A DNA stretch of 42,526 bases. It comes from an uncultured Lachnospiraceae bacterium (GTDB taxonomy: Bacteria > Bacillota > Clostridia > Lachnospirales > Lachnospiraceae). The stretch spans positions 1 to 42,526 of the forward strand of contig CAJUFL010000029.1 in NCBI GenBank assembly GCA_910585605.1, given 5' to 3'. Under the pieces are notes generated by a model. The model saw nothing but the letters and a program-made list of their open reading frames with translations, did not search any database and was not told the DNA's origin. The translations under genes and the position numbers were made by a program. Below are positions 32,230-40,059 of this stretch, piece by piece (positions within the stretch are counted from its first letter, which is position 1; every line of letters begins with the position of its first letter).

Positions 32230-33699
32230 ATGGATTTAAGCATAACTGCCGTAGAACTCGGCAAAAAGATAAAAGATAAAGAAATATCCGTAGTGGAAGC
32301 CACAACTGCATTTCTTGACAGCATTGAGGCAAAGGAGAAGGATATTCATGCATTTGTCACAGTAGACAGGGAGGGTGCAATAAAGAGAGCGGAAGAGGTG
32401 CAGAAGCTGATAGATGGCGGGACACTTACCGGACCGCTTGCAGGTGTTCCGGTTGCCATTAAAGATAATATGTGTATTGATGGAATGCTTACCACCTGTT
32501 CTTCTAAGATTTTGTCGAATTTTGTACCTACATTTACTGCAACTGCTGTGGAGAAGCTACAGGCAGCGGGAGCGGTTATTGTTGGAAAGGCAAACATGGA
32601 CGAGTTTGCAATGGGTTCCACTACTGAAACCTCTTATTACGGTGAGACAAAGAATCCATGGGATCTGGAAAGAGTGCCGGGAGGTTCTTCCGGTGGTTCC
32701 GCAGCGGCAGTAGCAGCAGAAGAGGTTCCTTATGCGTTAGGTTCGGATACTGGTGGAAGTATCCGTCAGCCGGCCGGTTTTTGCGGAGTGACAGGCATAA
32801 AGCCTACATACGGAAGAGTATCCAGATATGGTTTGATTGCATATGGTTCTTCTTTAGACCAGATTGGACCTCTGGCAAAGGATGTAACAGATTGTGCAAC
32901 AGTCTTGGAGATAATCTGCGGTAAAGATGACAGGGATTCCACTTCGGTAAAAGAAGGGGGAGACGATTTTACTGATGCATTGGTGGATGATGTAAAGGGT
33001 ATGAAAATCGGAATTCCCAAAGATTATTTTGGAAAAGGACTGGATGCAGAGGTAAAGGAAGCAGTCATGGCGGCGGCAAAAGCACTAGAGGCAAAGGGTG
33101 CTGTTGTGGAAGAGTTTGATTTAAGCCTTGTGGAATATGCTATTCCTGCTTATTATATCATTGCTTCGGCGGAGGCAAGTTCCAATTTGGAGCGTTTTGA
33201 CGGTGTGAAATACGGTTATCGTACCGAAGAGTTTTCAGACCTTCATAATATGTATAAAAAGACTCGTTCTGAAGGGTTTGGTGCAGAGGTGAAGAGAAGA
33301 ATCATGCTGGGTTCTTTCGTTCTTTCTTCCGGATATTTTGACGCCTATTATATGAAGGCACTTCGGACAAAGGCACTGATCAAACAGGCATTTGATAAAG
33401 CATTTGAAAAATATGATGTGATTTTGGGACCCGTTGCACCCACAACGGCATTAAAGCTTGGAGAATCCTTGAGCGATCCGATCAAGATGTATTTGGGAGA
33501 TATCTATACGGTATCTGTAAATCTTGCAGGTCTCCCGGGAATCTCTCTTCCCTGTGGATATGACAGCAAGGGGCTTCCCATCGGTTTACAGCTTCTTGGA
33601 AAGCATTTTGATGAGAAGAGTATTATCCGTGCGGCATATGCATTTGAGCAGACGACAGAATATAAACGGCCTGCATTTGCAGTAGAAAGGGGGCTTTAA
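32230..33699 (+). CDS. gatA: Asp-tRNA(Asn)/Glu-tRNA(Gln) amidotransferase subunit A
   Basis: A 489-residue amidase-signature subunit that releases ammonia from glutamine. The catalytic Ser-cisSer-Lys triad is visible: Lys78 in PVAIKDNM, Ser153 in VPGGSSGGSAAA and Ser177 in GSDTGGSIRQPAG. Length is normal. It lies 31 bases after gatC and ends one base before the gatB start. Its presence implies that the organism makes Gln-tRNA(Gln) indirectly, as most Clostridia do. Confidence 0.98.
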   Translation: MDLSITAVELGKKIKDKEISVVEATTAFLDSIEAKEKDIHAFVTVDREGAIKRAEEVQKLIDGGTLTGPLAGVPVAIKDNMCIDGMLTTCSSKILSNFVPTFTATAVEKLQAAGAVIVGKANMDEFAMGSTTETSYYGETKNPWDLERVPGGSSGGSAAAVAAEEVPYALGSDTGGSIRQPAGFCGVTGIKPTYGRVSRYGLIAYGSSLDQIGPLAKDVTDCATVLEIICGKDDRDSTSVKEGGDDFTDALVDDVKGMKIGIPKDYFGKGLDAEVKEAVMAAAKALEAKGAVVEEFDLSLVEYAIPAYYIIASAEASSNLERFDGVKYGYRTEEFSDLHNMYKKTRSEGFGAEVKRRIMLGSFVLSSGYFDAYYMKALRTKALIKQAFDKAFEKYDVILGPVAPTTALKLGESLSDPIKMYLGDIYTVSVNLAGLPGISLPCGYDSKGLPIGLQLLGKHFDEKSIIRAAYAFEQTTEYKRPAFAVERGL

Positions 33700-33700
33700 A

Positions 33701-35131
33701 ATGAGTAAGGCATATGAGACAGTCATCGGTTTAGAGGTGCATGTGGAGCTGGCGACTAAGACAAAGATTTTCTGTGGATGCTCTACTGCATTCGGTGGAG
33801 CTCCCAATACCCATACCTGTCCGGTTTGTACCGGTATGCCAGGGTCTTTGCCGGTTCTGAATAAAGAAGTGGTAAATAAGGCCATTGCAGTGGGACTTGC
33901 TACTAACTGCAAGATTACCCAGAATTGTAAGTTTGACCGGAAGAATTATTTCTATCCCGATAATCCGCAGAATTACCAGATTTCCCAGCTTTATTATCCC
34001 ATCTGCCGGGACGGTAAGGTAGAGATTGAGGTGGAGGGAAAGAAAAAATTCATTGGTATCCATGAAATCCATATGGAGGAGGATGCCGGTAAGTTAATCC
34101 ATGACCCATATACGGACAGTTCTTTGGTGGATTTTAACCGTTCGGGAGTACCTTTGATCGAAATCGTGTCGGAACCGGATATGCGTTCGGCTGATGAGGT
34201 AATTGCTTATCTGGATAAGCTTAGAATGACGATCCAGTATCTTGGGGCATCGGACTGTAAATTAAATGAAGGCTCCATGCGTGCGGATGTAAATTTGTCT
34301 GTTCGGGAAGTGGGGGAATCGGAATTTGGTACACGTACCGAGATGAAGAATCTGAATTCATTTAAAGCAATTGCGCGAGCCATTGAAAATGAAAGAGAAC
34401 GCCAGATTGACCTGATAGAGGCTGGAAAAGAGGTTATCCAGGAGACCAGAAGATGGGATGATACCAAGGAATACTCTTATGCAATGCGTTCCAAAGAGGA
34501 TGCACAGGATTACCGGTATTTTCCGGATCCGGATCTTGTACCGATCATTATCAGTGACGAATGGCTGGAAGAGATAAAAAATAAGCAGCCGGAATTCCGT
34601 GAGGAGAAAAAGGCACGGTATCAGAAGGAATACGGACTGCCTGAGTATGATGCGGATATTTTAACCGGAACCAAGAAGCTGGCAGATATTTTTGAGGAAA
34701 CCATTGCATTAGACGCTAACCCGAAGAAGGTTTCAAACTGGCTGATGGTGGAGACGATGCGTCTGTTAAAGGAAAAAGAAATGGATGCAGAGGATATTAC
34801 GTTTTCTGCGGCAAATCTGGCAAAGCTGATTCAGCTTACGGATTCCCAGGCAATCAATTCCACTGTGGCAAAAGAGGTATTCGAGAAAATATTTGAAGAG
34901 GATATTGATCCGGATAAATATGTTGAGGAAAAGGGACTAAAGACAGTCAATGATGAGGGAGCTCTCCGCGCTACCATTGAACAGGTGATTGCGGATAACC
35001 CGCAGTCTGTAGAGGATTACCGTAACGGTAAGGAAAAGGCGATTGGTTTCCTGGTGGGACAGACCATGAAAGCCATGAAAGGAAAAGCAAATCCCGGAAT
35101 GGTAAACCAGATATTAAAAGAATTATTGTAG
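33701..35131 (+). CDS. gatB: Asp-tRNA(Asn)/Glu-tRNA(Gln) amidotransferase subunit B
   Basis: A 476-residue subunit that phosphorylates the misacylated tRNA and transfers ammonia to it. The N-terminus has the signature YETVIGLEVHVEL, a zinc-site-like FCGCSTAFG with THTCPVC, and RKNYFYPDNPQNYQISQL. The C-terminal tail domain (GFLVGQTMKAMKGKANPGMV) contacts the tRNA. The gene ends at a strong terminator. Confidence 0.98.
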   Translation: MSKAYETVIGLEVHVELATKTKIFCGCSTAFGGAPNTHTCPVCTGMPGSLPVLNKEVVNKAIAVGLATNCKITQNCKFDRKNYFYPDNPQNYQISQLYYPICRDGKVEIEVEGKKKFIGIHEIHMEEDAGKLIHDPYTDSSLVDFNRSGVPLIEIVSEPDMRSADEVIAYLDKLRMTIQYLGASDCKLNEGSMRADVNLSVREVGESEFGTRTEMKNLNSFKAIARAIENERERQIDLIEAGKEVIQETRRWDDTKEYSYAMRSKEDAQDYRYFPDPDLVPIIISDEWLEEIKNKQPEFREEKKARYQKEYGLPEYDADILTGTKKLADIFEETIALDANPKKVSNWLMVETMRLLKEKEMDAEDITFSAANLAKLIQLTDSQAINSTVAKEVFEKIFEEDIDPDKYVEEKGLKTVNDEGALRATIEQVIADNPQSVEDYRNGKEKAIGFLVGQTMKAMKGKANPGMVNQILKELL

Positions 35132-35136
35132 TAGTG

Positions 35137-35176
35137 CAGCTCTGCCGGAGTGAGATATTCCGGCAGAGCTGTTTAT
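35137..35176 (+). terminator. Terminator of gatCAB
   Basis: A perfect 13-bp stem (CAGCTCTGCCGGA at 35137-35149 with TCCGGCAGAGCTG at 35159-35171) is followed by TTTATAT, six bases after the gatB stop. Confidence 0.9.
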
Positions 35177-35229
35177 ATAATCATGAAATAAAAAGTGATA
35201 TGTTGGCAAAAACGGAAGGGGATAACAAA

Positions 35230-35349
35230 ATGATGGGATTTTTAGTGGAATTATTTGATTTTACCAGAAACCTTATTATAGATATCGGTATTATACGTAA
35301 CGTGAGGTCTAAGTTCTTCAAAAAGAAAGAAAAAGATAAAAACAGATAA
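35230..35349 (+). CDS. Possible 39-residue amphipathic small protein
   Basis: The ATG at 35230 follows GAAGGGG by eight bases and opens a 39-residue frame: a hydrophobic or amphipathic half (MMGFLVELFDFTRNLIIDIG) and then a very basic tail (RSKFFKKKEKDKNR). This could be a membrane-associated peptide. It lies between the gatCAB terminator and the YyaL-type gene and might be transcribed with the latter. The frame extends upstream to 35134, but that part runs through the terminator and is unlikely to be coding. Confidence 0.45.
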   Translation: MMGFLVELFDFTRNLIIDIGIIRNVRSKFFKKKEKDKNR

Positions 35350-35429
35350 GGGATAGATTACGGATAATTACACAATAATAGAGGTAAAGATATTTTTACA
35401 GATTTTATTCGGAAAGGAATCTATTGTGT

Positions 35430-37376
35430 ATGAGTAATCATTTGAAAAAGCAAAGCAGTCCTTATTTGTTGCAGCATGCCGGGAATCCGGTTGACTGGTA
35501 TCCGTGGTGCGAGGAAGCATTTGAAAAGGCAGCAATTGAAGATAAGCCGATATTCCTAAGTATAGGCTACAGTACCTGCCATTGGTGTCATGTAATGGCA
35601 CATGAAAGCTTTGAAGATGCAGAGACTGCCCGGCTTCTTAATCAGCATTTTATATGTATAAAGGTAGATCGTGAGGAACGTCCGGATATTGACAGTGTGT
35701 ATATGACATTTTGTCAGGCATTTACAGGAAGCGGCGGCTGGCCTATGAGTATTTTTATGACAGCGGAACAAAAACCTTTTTTTGCAGGCACGTATTTTCC
35801 ACCGGAAACACAGTTTGGCCGGATTGGCTTTCGGGAATTGCTGCTTCGGATTGTGGAAAAATGGCAGAGTAACAGGGAAGGTCTTTTGCAGACAGCAGAA
35901 GCGATAGCAGACAGCATAAAGGCAGAAGATAAATTTTCTGATGATAAACCGGATAAAAAACTGCCTGAATTTGCGGTTGAGATGTTTTTCCAGCGCTTTG
36001 ATAAAAAATATGGGGGATTTGGGTCAGCACCGAAATTTCCTATGCCCCATAATCTGGTTTTTCTTACCTTGTATGCACGGCTTTTTGAGAATGAGCAGGC
36101 ATTAGAGCAGGTGGAAATTACGCTTGACAAGATGAGAAGAGGGGGTATTTTTGATTATATCGGTTATGGTTTTTCCAGATATTCTACGGATGATTATTTT
36201 CTGATTCCCCATTTTGAAAAAATGCTTTATGACAATGCACTGATGATACTTGCATATTCCGCTGCATATAAGGCGACCGGAGAAAAGCGTTTGTTAGATA
36301 CAGCAAAGAAGACAGCAGAGTATATTTTCAGGGAAATGACGGGGGAGAACGGAGAGTTTTATTCTGCACAGGATGCAGACAGCGAGGGAGAAGAGGGCAG
36401 ATTTTATATATGGGATTATGATGAGGTCTGCAAGATATTAGGTGATGAAAAGGGGAACGCTTTTTGTGAGTATTTTGGTATGACGGAGGAGGGGAATTTT
36501 GAGGGAAAAAATATTCCGAATCTGTTAAATGGAAATGAATTTTCTGATCAGTTTCATCAGGAAATAGAAAAATTATATCATTACCGTAAGTCCCGCATGA
36601 AGCTTCATCTGGATGATAAGGTGCTTACTTCATGGAATGCACTTATGATTTGTGCCCTTTCCATGCTTTACAGGGTGACAGGGGAGGAGTGTTATTTAGA
36701 AGCCGCAATAAAGGCGGAAGAGTTTCTTGAAAATCATCTGATCAAAGGGAATATTTTGTATGTAAGCTTTCGTGACGGAAAATTATCGGTAAAGGGATTT
36801 TTAGATGACTATGCATATTATACGGCTGCACTGATCAGTCTTTATGAGGTGACTTCAAATGCAGAGTATCTGGAACATGCAGGGCAGATTTGCAAAGAAG
36901 CAGAAAAACAGTTTAAGGATGAGAAGGGCGGTGGATATTACCTTTGTGGGACAAAAAATGACAGTCTGATCTCAAGACCGAAGGAAACCTATGATGGGGC
37001 ACTGCCCAGTGGAAATTCTGTAATGGCATATTGTCTTGTACGGTTATCGCAGCTTACAGGAGATACGGACATCAGGGAGAAAGCCAGAGGACAGCTTGCT
37101 TTTATGTCTGTTAAGGCATCTTCTTATCCGGTGGGTTACAGTATGTTTTTGACAGCGTTGCTGTTTTATATTTATCCGCCGAAAAAAATTACAGTGGCAT
37201 TGTCAAAGAACGATAATGTACATGAAATTATGACGCATCTTCCGCTTTATGCTGATATCAGGATACCCGTACAGGAGTCAGAGGAATATAAGGTGCTAAA
37301 TGACAGGACCACATATTATATATGTGAAAATTATACTTGTCTGCCACCGACAAACAGGACACCATTTTTATATTAG
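35430..37376 (+). CDS. YyaL-type thioredoxin-domain protein (DUF255)
   Basis: A 648-residue protein with an N-terminal thioredoxin-like domain holding Cys50-His-Trp-Cys53 in YSTCHWCHVMAHESF, followed by an alpha/alpha-barrel of the six-hairpin glycosidase type (FPMPHNLVFLTLYARLF; SAQDADSEGEEGRFYIWDYD; LTSWNALMICALSMLYRVTG). Relatives include B. subtilis YyaL and animal SPATA20; the function is not established. The ATG at 35430 is used; a TTG at 35424 fits the GGAAAGGA site slightly better. It is cytosolic by sequence. The SDR gene follows after 35 bases, so they may be co-transcribed. Confidence 0.9.
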   Translation: MSNHLKKQSSPYLLQHAGNPVDWYPWCEEAFEKAAIEDKPIFLSIGYSTCHWCHVMAHESFEDAETARLLNQHFICIKVDREERPDIDSVYMTFCQAFTGSGGWPMSIFMTAEQKPFFAGTYFPPETQFGRIGFRELLLRIVEKWQSNREGLLQTAEAIADSIKAEDKFSDDKPDKKLPEFAVEMFFQRFDKKYGGFGSAPKFPMPHNLVFLTLYARLFENEQALEQVEITLDKMRRGGIFDYIGYGFSRYSTDDYFLIPHFEKMLYDNALMILAYSAAYKATGEKRLLDTAKKTAEYIFREMTGENGEFYSAQDADSEGEEGRFYIWDYDEVCKILGDEKGNAFCEYFGMTEEGNFEGKNIPNLLNGNEFSDQFHQEIEKLYHYRKSRMKLHLDDKVLTSWNALMICALSMLYRVTGEECYLEAAIKAEEFLENHLIKGNILYVSFRDGKLSVKGFLDDYAYYTAALISLYEVTSNAEYLEHAGQICKEAEKQFKDEKGGGYYLCGTKNDSLISRPKETYDGALPSGNSVMAYCLVRLSQLTGDTDIREKARGQLAFMSVKASSYPVGYSMFLTALLFYIYPPKKITVALSKNDNVHEIMTHLPLYADIRIPVQESEEYKVLNDRTTYYICENYTCLPPTNRTPFLY

Positions 37377-37411
37377 GTTCATATTTTAAAGAAAAAAGGT
37401 AAAAGAATATA

Positions 37412-38311
37412 ATGGAGAAAAATAATGAATATGGATGTGTAAAGGAATGTGAGGAGATACCGTTTTCATTTCCGCCCCAGCATCAGGATGTACAGCCGGG
37501 ATTGGAGTATATCATGGAGCCGGGACCGGTATCAGAATGTGAAATCTGTGGACTGAAGCTGAAAGGTAAAGTGGCTGTTATTACAGGTGGTGATAGCGGC
37601 ATAGGTCGGGCTGTTGCATACGATTTTGTAAAGGAAGGGGCAGCAGTAGTCATTATTTATTATGATGAAGAGTGTGATGCCAGGGAAACTGCTGAAAGAA
37701 TCAGACAGCTTGGCGGGAAATGCCTGCTTTTGCGGGGAGATTTAAAAAACAGGGATTTTGTGGAAAAATGTGTGGAGAAAACGATAGAATGTTTTGGTCG
37801 GCTTGATATTCTTGTAAATAATCATGCGGTGCAGTTTATACAGAGGAGTATTCTGGATATTTCACCAGAACAGCTGAATCTGGTGTTTCAGAATAATGTA
37901 ATCTCCTTTTTTTATATGATTCAGTCTGCACTGCCCCATATGAAATGCGGGAGCAGCATCATTAATACGGCATCTGTAACCGCTTATCAGGGAAATAAGG
38001 ATTTGATTGATTACAGTGCCACAAAAGGTGCGATTGTAGCACTGACAAGGTCTTTATCCCAATCCCTGGTTGAGCAAGGAATCAGGGTAAATGCGGTTGC
38101 ACCGGGACCAATCTGGACACCGCTTATTCCCGCATCCTATTCAGCAAAGGAAGTTGCGACCTTCGGAAGAAAGACGTCAAAGGTTCCGATGATGCGGGCA
38201 GGTCAGCCCTGTGAAGTATCACCGTGTTATGTATTTCTTGCATCGGATGCTTCTTCTTACATGACAGGGCAGGTTCTGCATCCAAATGGGGGAACAATTG
38301 TAGGTTCATGA
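37412..38311 (+). CDS. Short-chain dehydrogenase/reductase with an N-terminal extension
   Basis: A 299-residue NAD(P)-dependent oxidoreductase of the YhdF/YghA-like SDR group, which carries about 50 residues before the Rossmann fold (here PFSFPPQHQDVQPGLEYIME). The nucleotide motif is VITGGDSGIGRA (57-67), followed by DILVNNHAV, catalytic Ser188 and Tyr201-x3-Lys205 in YSATKGA. The C-terminus has SSYMTGQVLHPNGG. Relatives are often stress-associated; the substrate is unknown. The ribosome site is a weak AAAGGT. Confidence 0.93.
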   Translation: MEKNNEYGCVKECEEIPFSFPPQHQDVQPGLEYIMEPGPVSECEICGLKLKGKVAVITGGDSGIGRAVAYDFVKEGAAVVIIYYDEECDARETAERIRQLGGKCLLLRGDLKNRDFVEKCVEKTIECFGRLDILVNNHAVQFIQRSILDISPEQLNLVFQNNVISFFYMIQSALPHMKCGSSIINTASVTAYQGNKDLIDYSATKGAIVALTRSLSQSLVEQGIRVNAVAPGPIWTPLIPASYSAKEVATFGRKTSKVPMMRAGQPCEVSPCYVFLASDASSYMTGQVLHPNGGTIVGS

Positions 38312-38328
38312 TAGTTTGATATAGTCTG

Positions 38329-38357
38329 TTGACAATTCCCGAATGCTATTTTATAAT
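38329..38357 (+). promoter_or_regulatory. Consensus sigma-A promoter of the second MATE gene
   Basis: TTGACA (38329-38334) and TATAAT (38352-38357) are both perfect and exactly 17 bp apart. The expected start is near 38364. So strong a promoter in front of an efflux gene makes sense if most transcripts end in the leader. Confidence 0.9.
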
Positions 38358-38400
38358 AAATCCATATTTTATAGTAGTGTAAGGTAAGAGAGGTGAAAAA

Positions 38401-38412
38401 ATGAGGAGATAA
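38401..38412 (+). CDS. Three-codon leader peptide Met-Arg-Arg
   Basis: ATG AGG AGA TAA begins seven bases after the AGAGAGG ribosome site (38387-38393), an ideal arrangement for translation, about 35 nt from the predicted transcript start. Its ribosome site is complementary to the terminator region 94 bases downstream. Very short leader ORFs of this kind control some Firmicutes antibiotic-resistance genes through ribosome stalling. Translation here is inferred from the sequence only. Confidence 0.55.
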   Translation: MRR

Positions 38413-38490
38413 TCTGCTTTTGAAGACACGAAACATGATTTTGATGTGATTCTGAATAAAAGAATCATATTTGTTTTTGTCGCCAAAAGT

Positions 38491-38519
38491 GGTTTATGTT
38501 CTCATAACCTCTCTTTTTT
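38491..38519 (+). terminator. Intrinsic terminator in the second MATE leader
   Basis: GGTTTATG (38491-38498) pairs with CATAACC (38503-38509) with one bulged T and a TTCT loop, followed by TCTCTTTTTT. A competing long-range stem (38386-38394 with 38507-38515) would put the T run directly after its 3' arm. Either form could end transcription about 110 bases before the MATE start. Confidence 0.6.
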
Positions 38520-38629
38520 GTGTGGAAAAATATAATCAGAAGCATAGGGAGAAATTCTCGGATTATTATTGGATGAGGTTGATTACAGGCATAAGTTTTT
38601 TTGGCGAAGAGGAAGGGAGATAAAGTTTT

Positions 38630-39988
38630 ATGCAAAGAAAAATAGACAGAAAATTATACAAAAGAATATTTGTGGTGGCATTTCCAATCATGCTGCAAAA
38701 TCTGCTGGATGCTGCCGTAAATTCAGCGGATGTGCTTATGCTGAATTATGTAGGGCAGGATGCCATATCGGCAGTGTCTTTAGCCAGTCAGTATGGAAAT
38801 GTGATATTTATGTTTCTATACGGAATCGGGACAGGTGTTTCCATGCTGAGTGCACAATACTGGGGAAAGAAGGATACCCGCACGATTGAAAAGGTAGAAG
38901 GGATTGGCCTGCGTTTTTCCATGTCCATTGCCTGTATCTTTGCAATGCTGTGTTTGATAGTGCCAGAGGGATTAATGCATGTTTTTACGGAGGATAAGGA
39001 GTTGATCCGTTTAGGAAGCATTTATCTTAGAATCTGTGCACCGGCTATGGTATTGTGGAGTATCAGTGCTGTGTATACTGCTGTTTTACGCTGTATTGGA
39101 AGGGTTACGACCAGTACCATTATTGAGATGATATCGTTGTTGTCCAATGTGTTTTTAAATTTTATTTTTATATTCGGTTATTTTGGTATACCCAAAATGG
39201 GGATTGCAGGTGTTGCACTTGCCACTGTAATGTCCAGAGGTATTCAGCTGGTCTGCTGTATGATTGTTTCAGCCGGCAATCAGGATGTAAAATTATGCAT
39301 AAAACCTATTTTTGAGAAGCATCCGGCATTGTTTAAGGATTTTATCGTTATGGCACTTCCGGCTATTGCCAATGATGTAATCTGGGCACTGGGATTTTCC
39401 ATGTATTCGGTTATTTTGGGACATCTGGGAAATGATGCTGTGGCCGCCAATTCTATTGTATCAGTAGTGCGTAATCTTGGCAGCGTATTATGTTTCGGTA
39501 TTGGAAGTGCTTCCGGTATCATTGTAGGGCAAATCCTTGGAGAAAATAAGATTGAGGAAGCAAAGAGAGTCAGTCGCAGCCTGCTTAGAATGGCTGTGGC
39601 TGCCGGGGTGACTGGCGGAGTCTTTGTATTTTTACTGTCACCAGTTGTAATGCATTATGTCAGCCTTTCAGAAACAGCTATGGACTATTTACAATTTATG
39701 CTATATATCAATACCTATTATATTACCGGGAGCGCAGTAAATACAGTGCTGATAGCCGGAATCTTCAGGGCAGGTGGTGACAGCAGGTTTGGATTCCTTT
39801 GTGATACCATTGATATGTGGTGTTATGCGGTTCCTTTGGGCTTGCTGGCAGCATTTGTATGGAAACTTCCTGTTAAAATAGTTTATGTCTTGTTATGTAC
39901 GGATGAGTTTGTAAAATGGCCGTGGGTATTTAAACATTTTTACAGTTACAAGTGGGCGAAAAATATTACAAGGGAGAATATTGACTGA
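38630..39988 (+). CDS. MATE-family efflux transporter
   Basis: A 452-residue cation-coupled multidrug antiporter of the NorM/DinF superfamily with about 12 membrane helices. Segments such as FPIMLQNLLDAAVNSADVLM, YVGQDAISAVSLASQYGNVI and FGIGSASGIIVGQILGE in the second half are typical. Length matches intact MATE proteins, unlike the chimeric one at 21531. The ATG at 38630 follows AAGGGAG by about ten bases, a slightly long spacing. It is monocistronic, led by a consensus promoter and the attenuator-like leader, and convergent with the LysR gene. The exported compound is unknown. Confidence 0.94.
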   Translation: MQRKIDRKLYKRIFVVAFPIMLQNLLDAAVNSADVLMLNYVGQDAISAVSLASQYGNVIFMFLYGIGTGVSMLSAQYWGKKDTRTIEKVEGIGLRFSMSIACIFAMLCLIVPEGLMHVFTEDKELIRLGSIYLRICAPAMVLWSISAVYTAVLRCIGRVTTSTIIEMISLLSNVFLNFIFIFGYFGIPKMGIAGVALATVMSRGIQLVCCMIVSAGNQDVKLCIKPIFEKHPALFKDFIVMALPAIANDVIWALGFSMYSVILGHLGNDAVAANSIVSVVRNLGSVLCFGIGSASGIIVGQILGENKIEEAKRVSRSLLRMAVAAGVTGGVFVFLLSPVVMHYVSLSETAMDYLQFMLYINTYYITGSAVNTVLIAGIFRAGGDSRFGFLCDTIDMWCYAVPLGLLAAFVWKLPVKIVYVLLCTDEFVKWPWVFKHFYSYKWAKNITRENID

Positions 39989-40059
39989 TGGGATTTAAGA
40001 GAAGCGGACAGAGAGGATTACGCCACTGATTGAAGCAAAATATGACGAAATCCAGCAGT

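Larger units (their letters stand above)
38364..38629 (+). promoter_or_regulatory. Structured leader RNA of the second MATE gene, probable attenuator
   Basis: The roughly 265-nt leader contains in order: a ribosome site and three-codon ORF (38387-38412); a rod-like hairpin (GACA-CG-AAACA at 38425-38435 with TGTTT-T-TGTC at 38472-38481, capped by TGATTCT/AGAATCA at 38447-38467); and a terminator region ending in TTTTTT (38514-38519). AAGAGAGGT, which contains the small ORF's ribosome site, can pair with ACCTCTCTT at 38507-38515, so translation and termination could compete. I found no match to known riboswitch consensus patterns. The stretch 38520-38629 shows only a poorly placed 16-codon frame (from 38573) before the MATE ribosome site. 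Confidence 0.65.

Noticed and set aside
38364..38629. Known riboswitch (preQ1, guanidine-I, yybP-ykoY, fluoride, purine, ZTP, T-box) in the second MATE leader
   Set aside because: I looked for the core conserved sequences of each class as I know them, in this leader and in 21418-21530, and saw none. A covariance search would be needed to exclude divergent members.
38569..38889. A plus-strand frame overlapping the start of the second MATE gene
   Set aside because: It is out of frame with the clearly conserved MATE protein and has no ribosome site. A 16-codon frame from 38573 in the same stretch also lacks a properly spaced site, so I did not call a second leader peptide.
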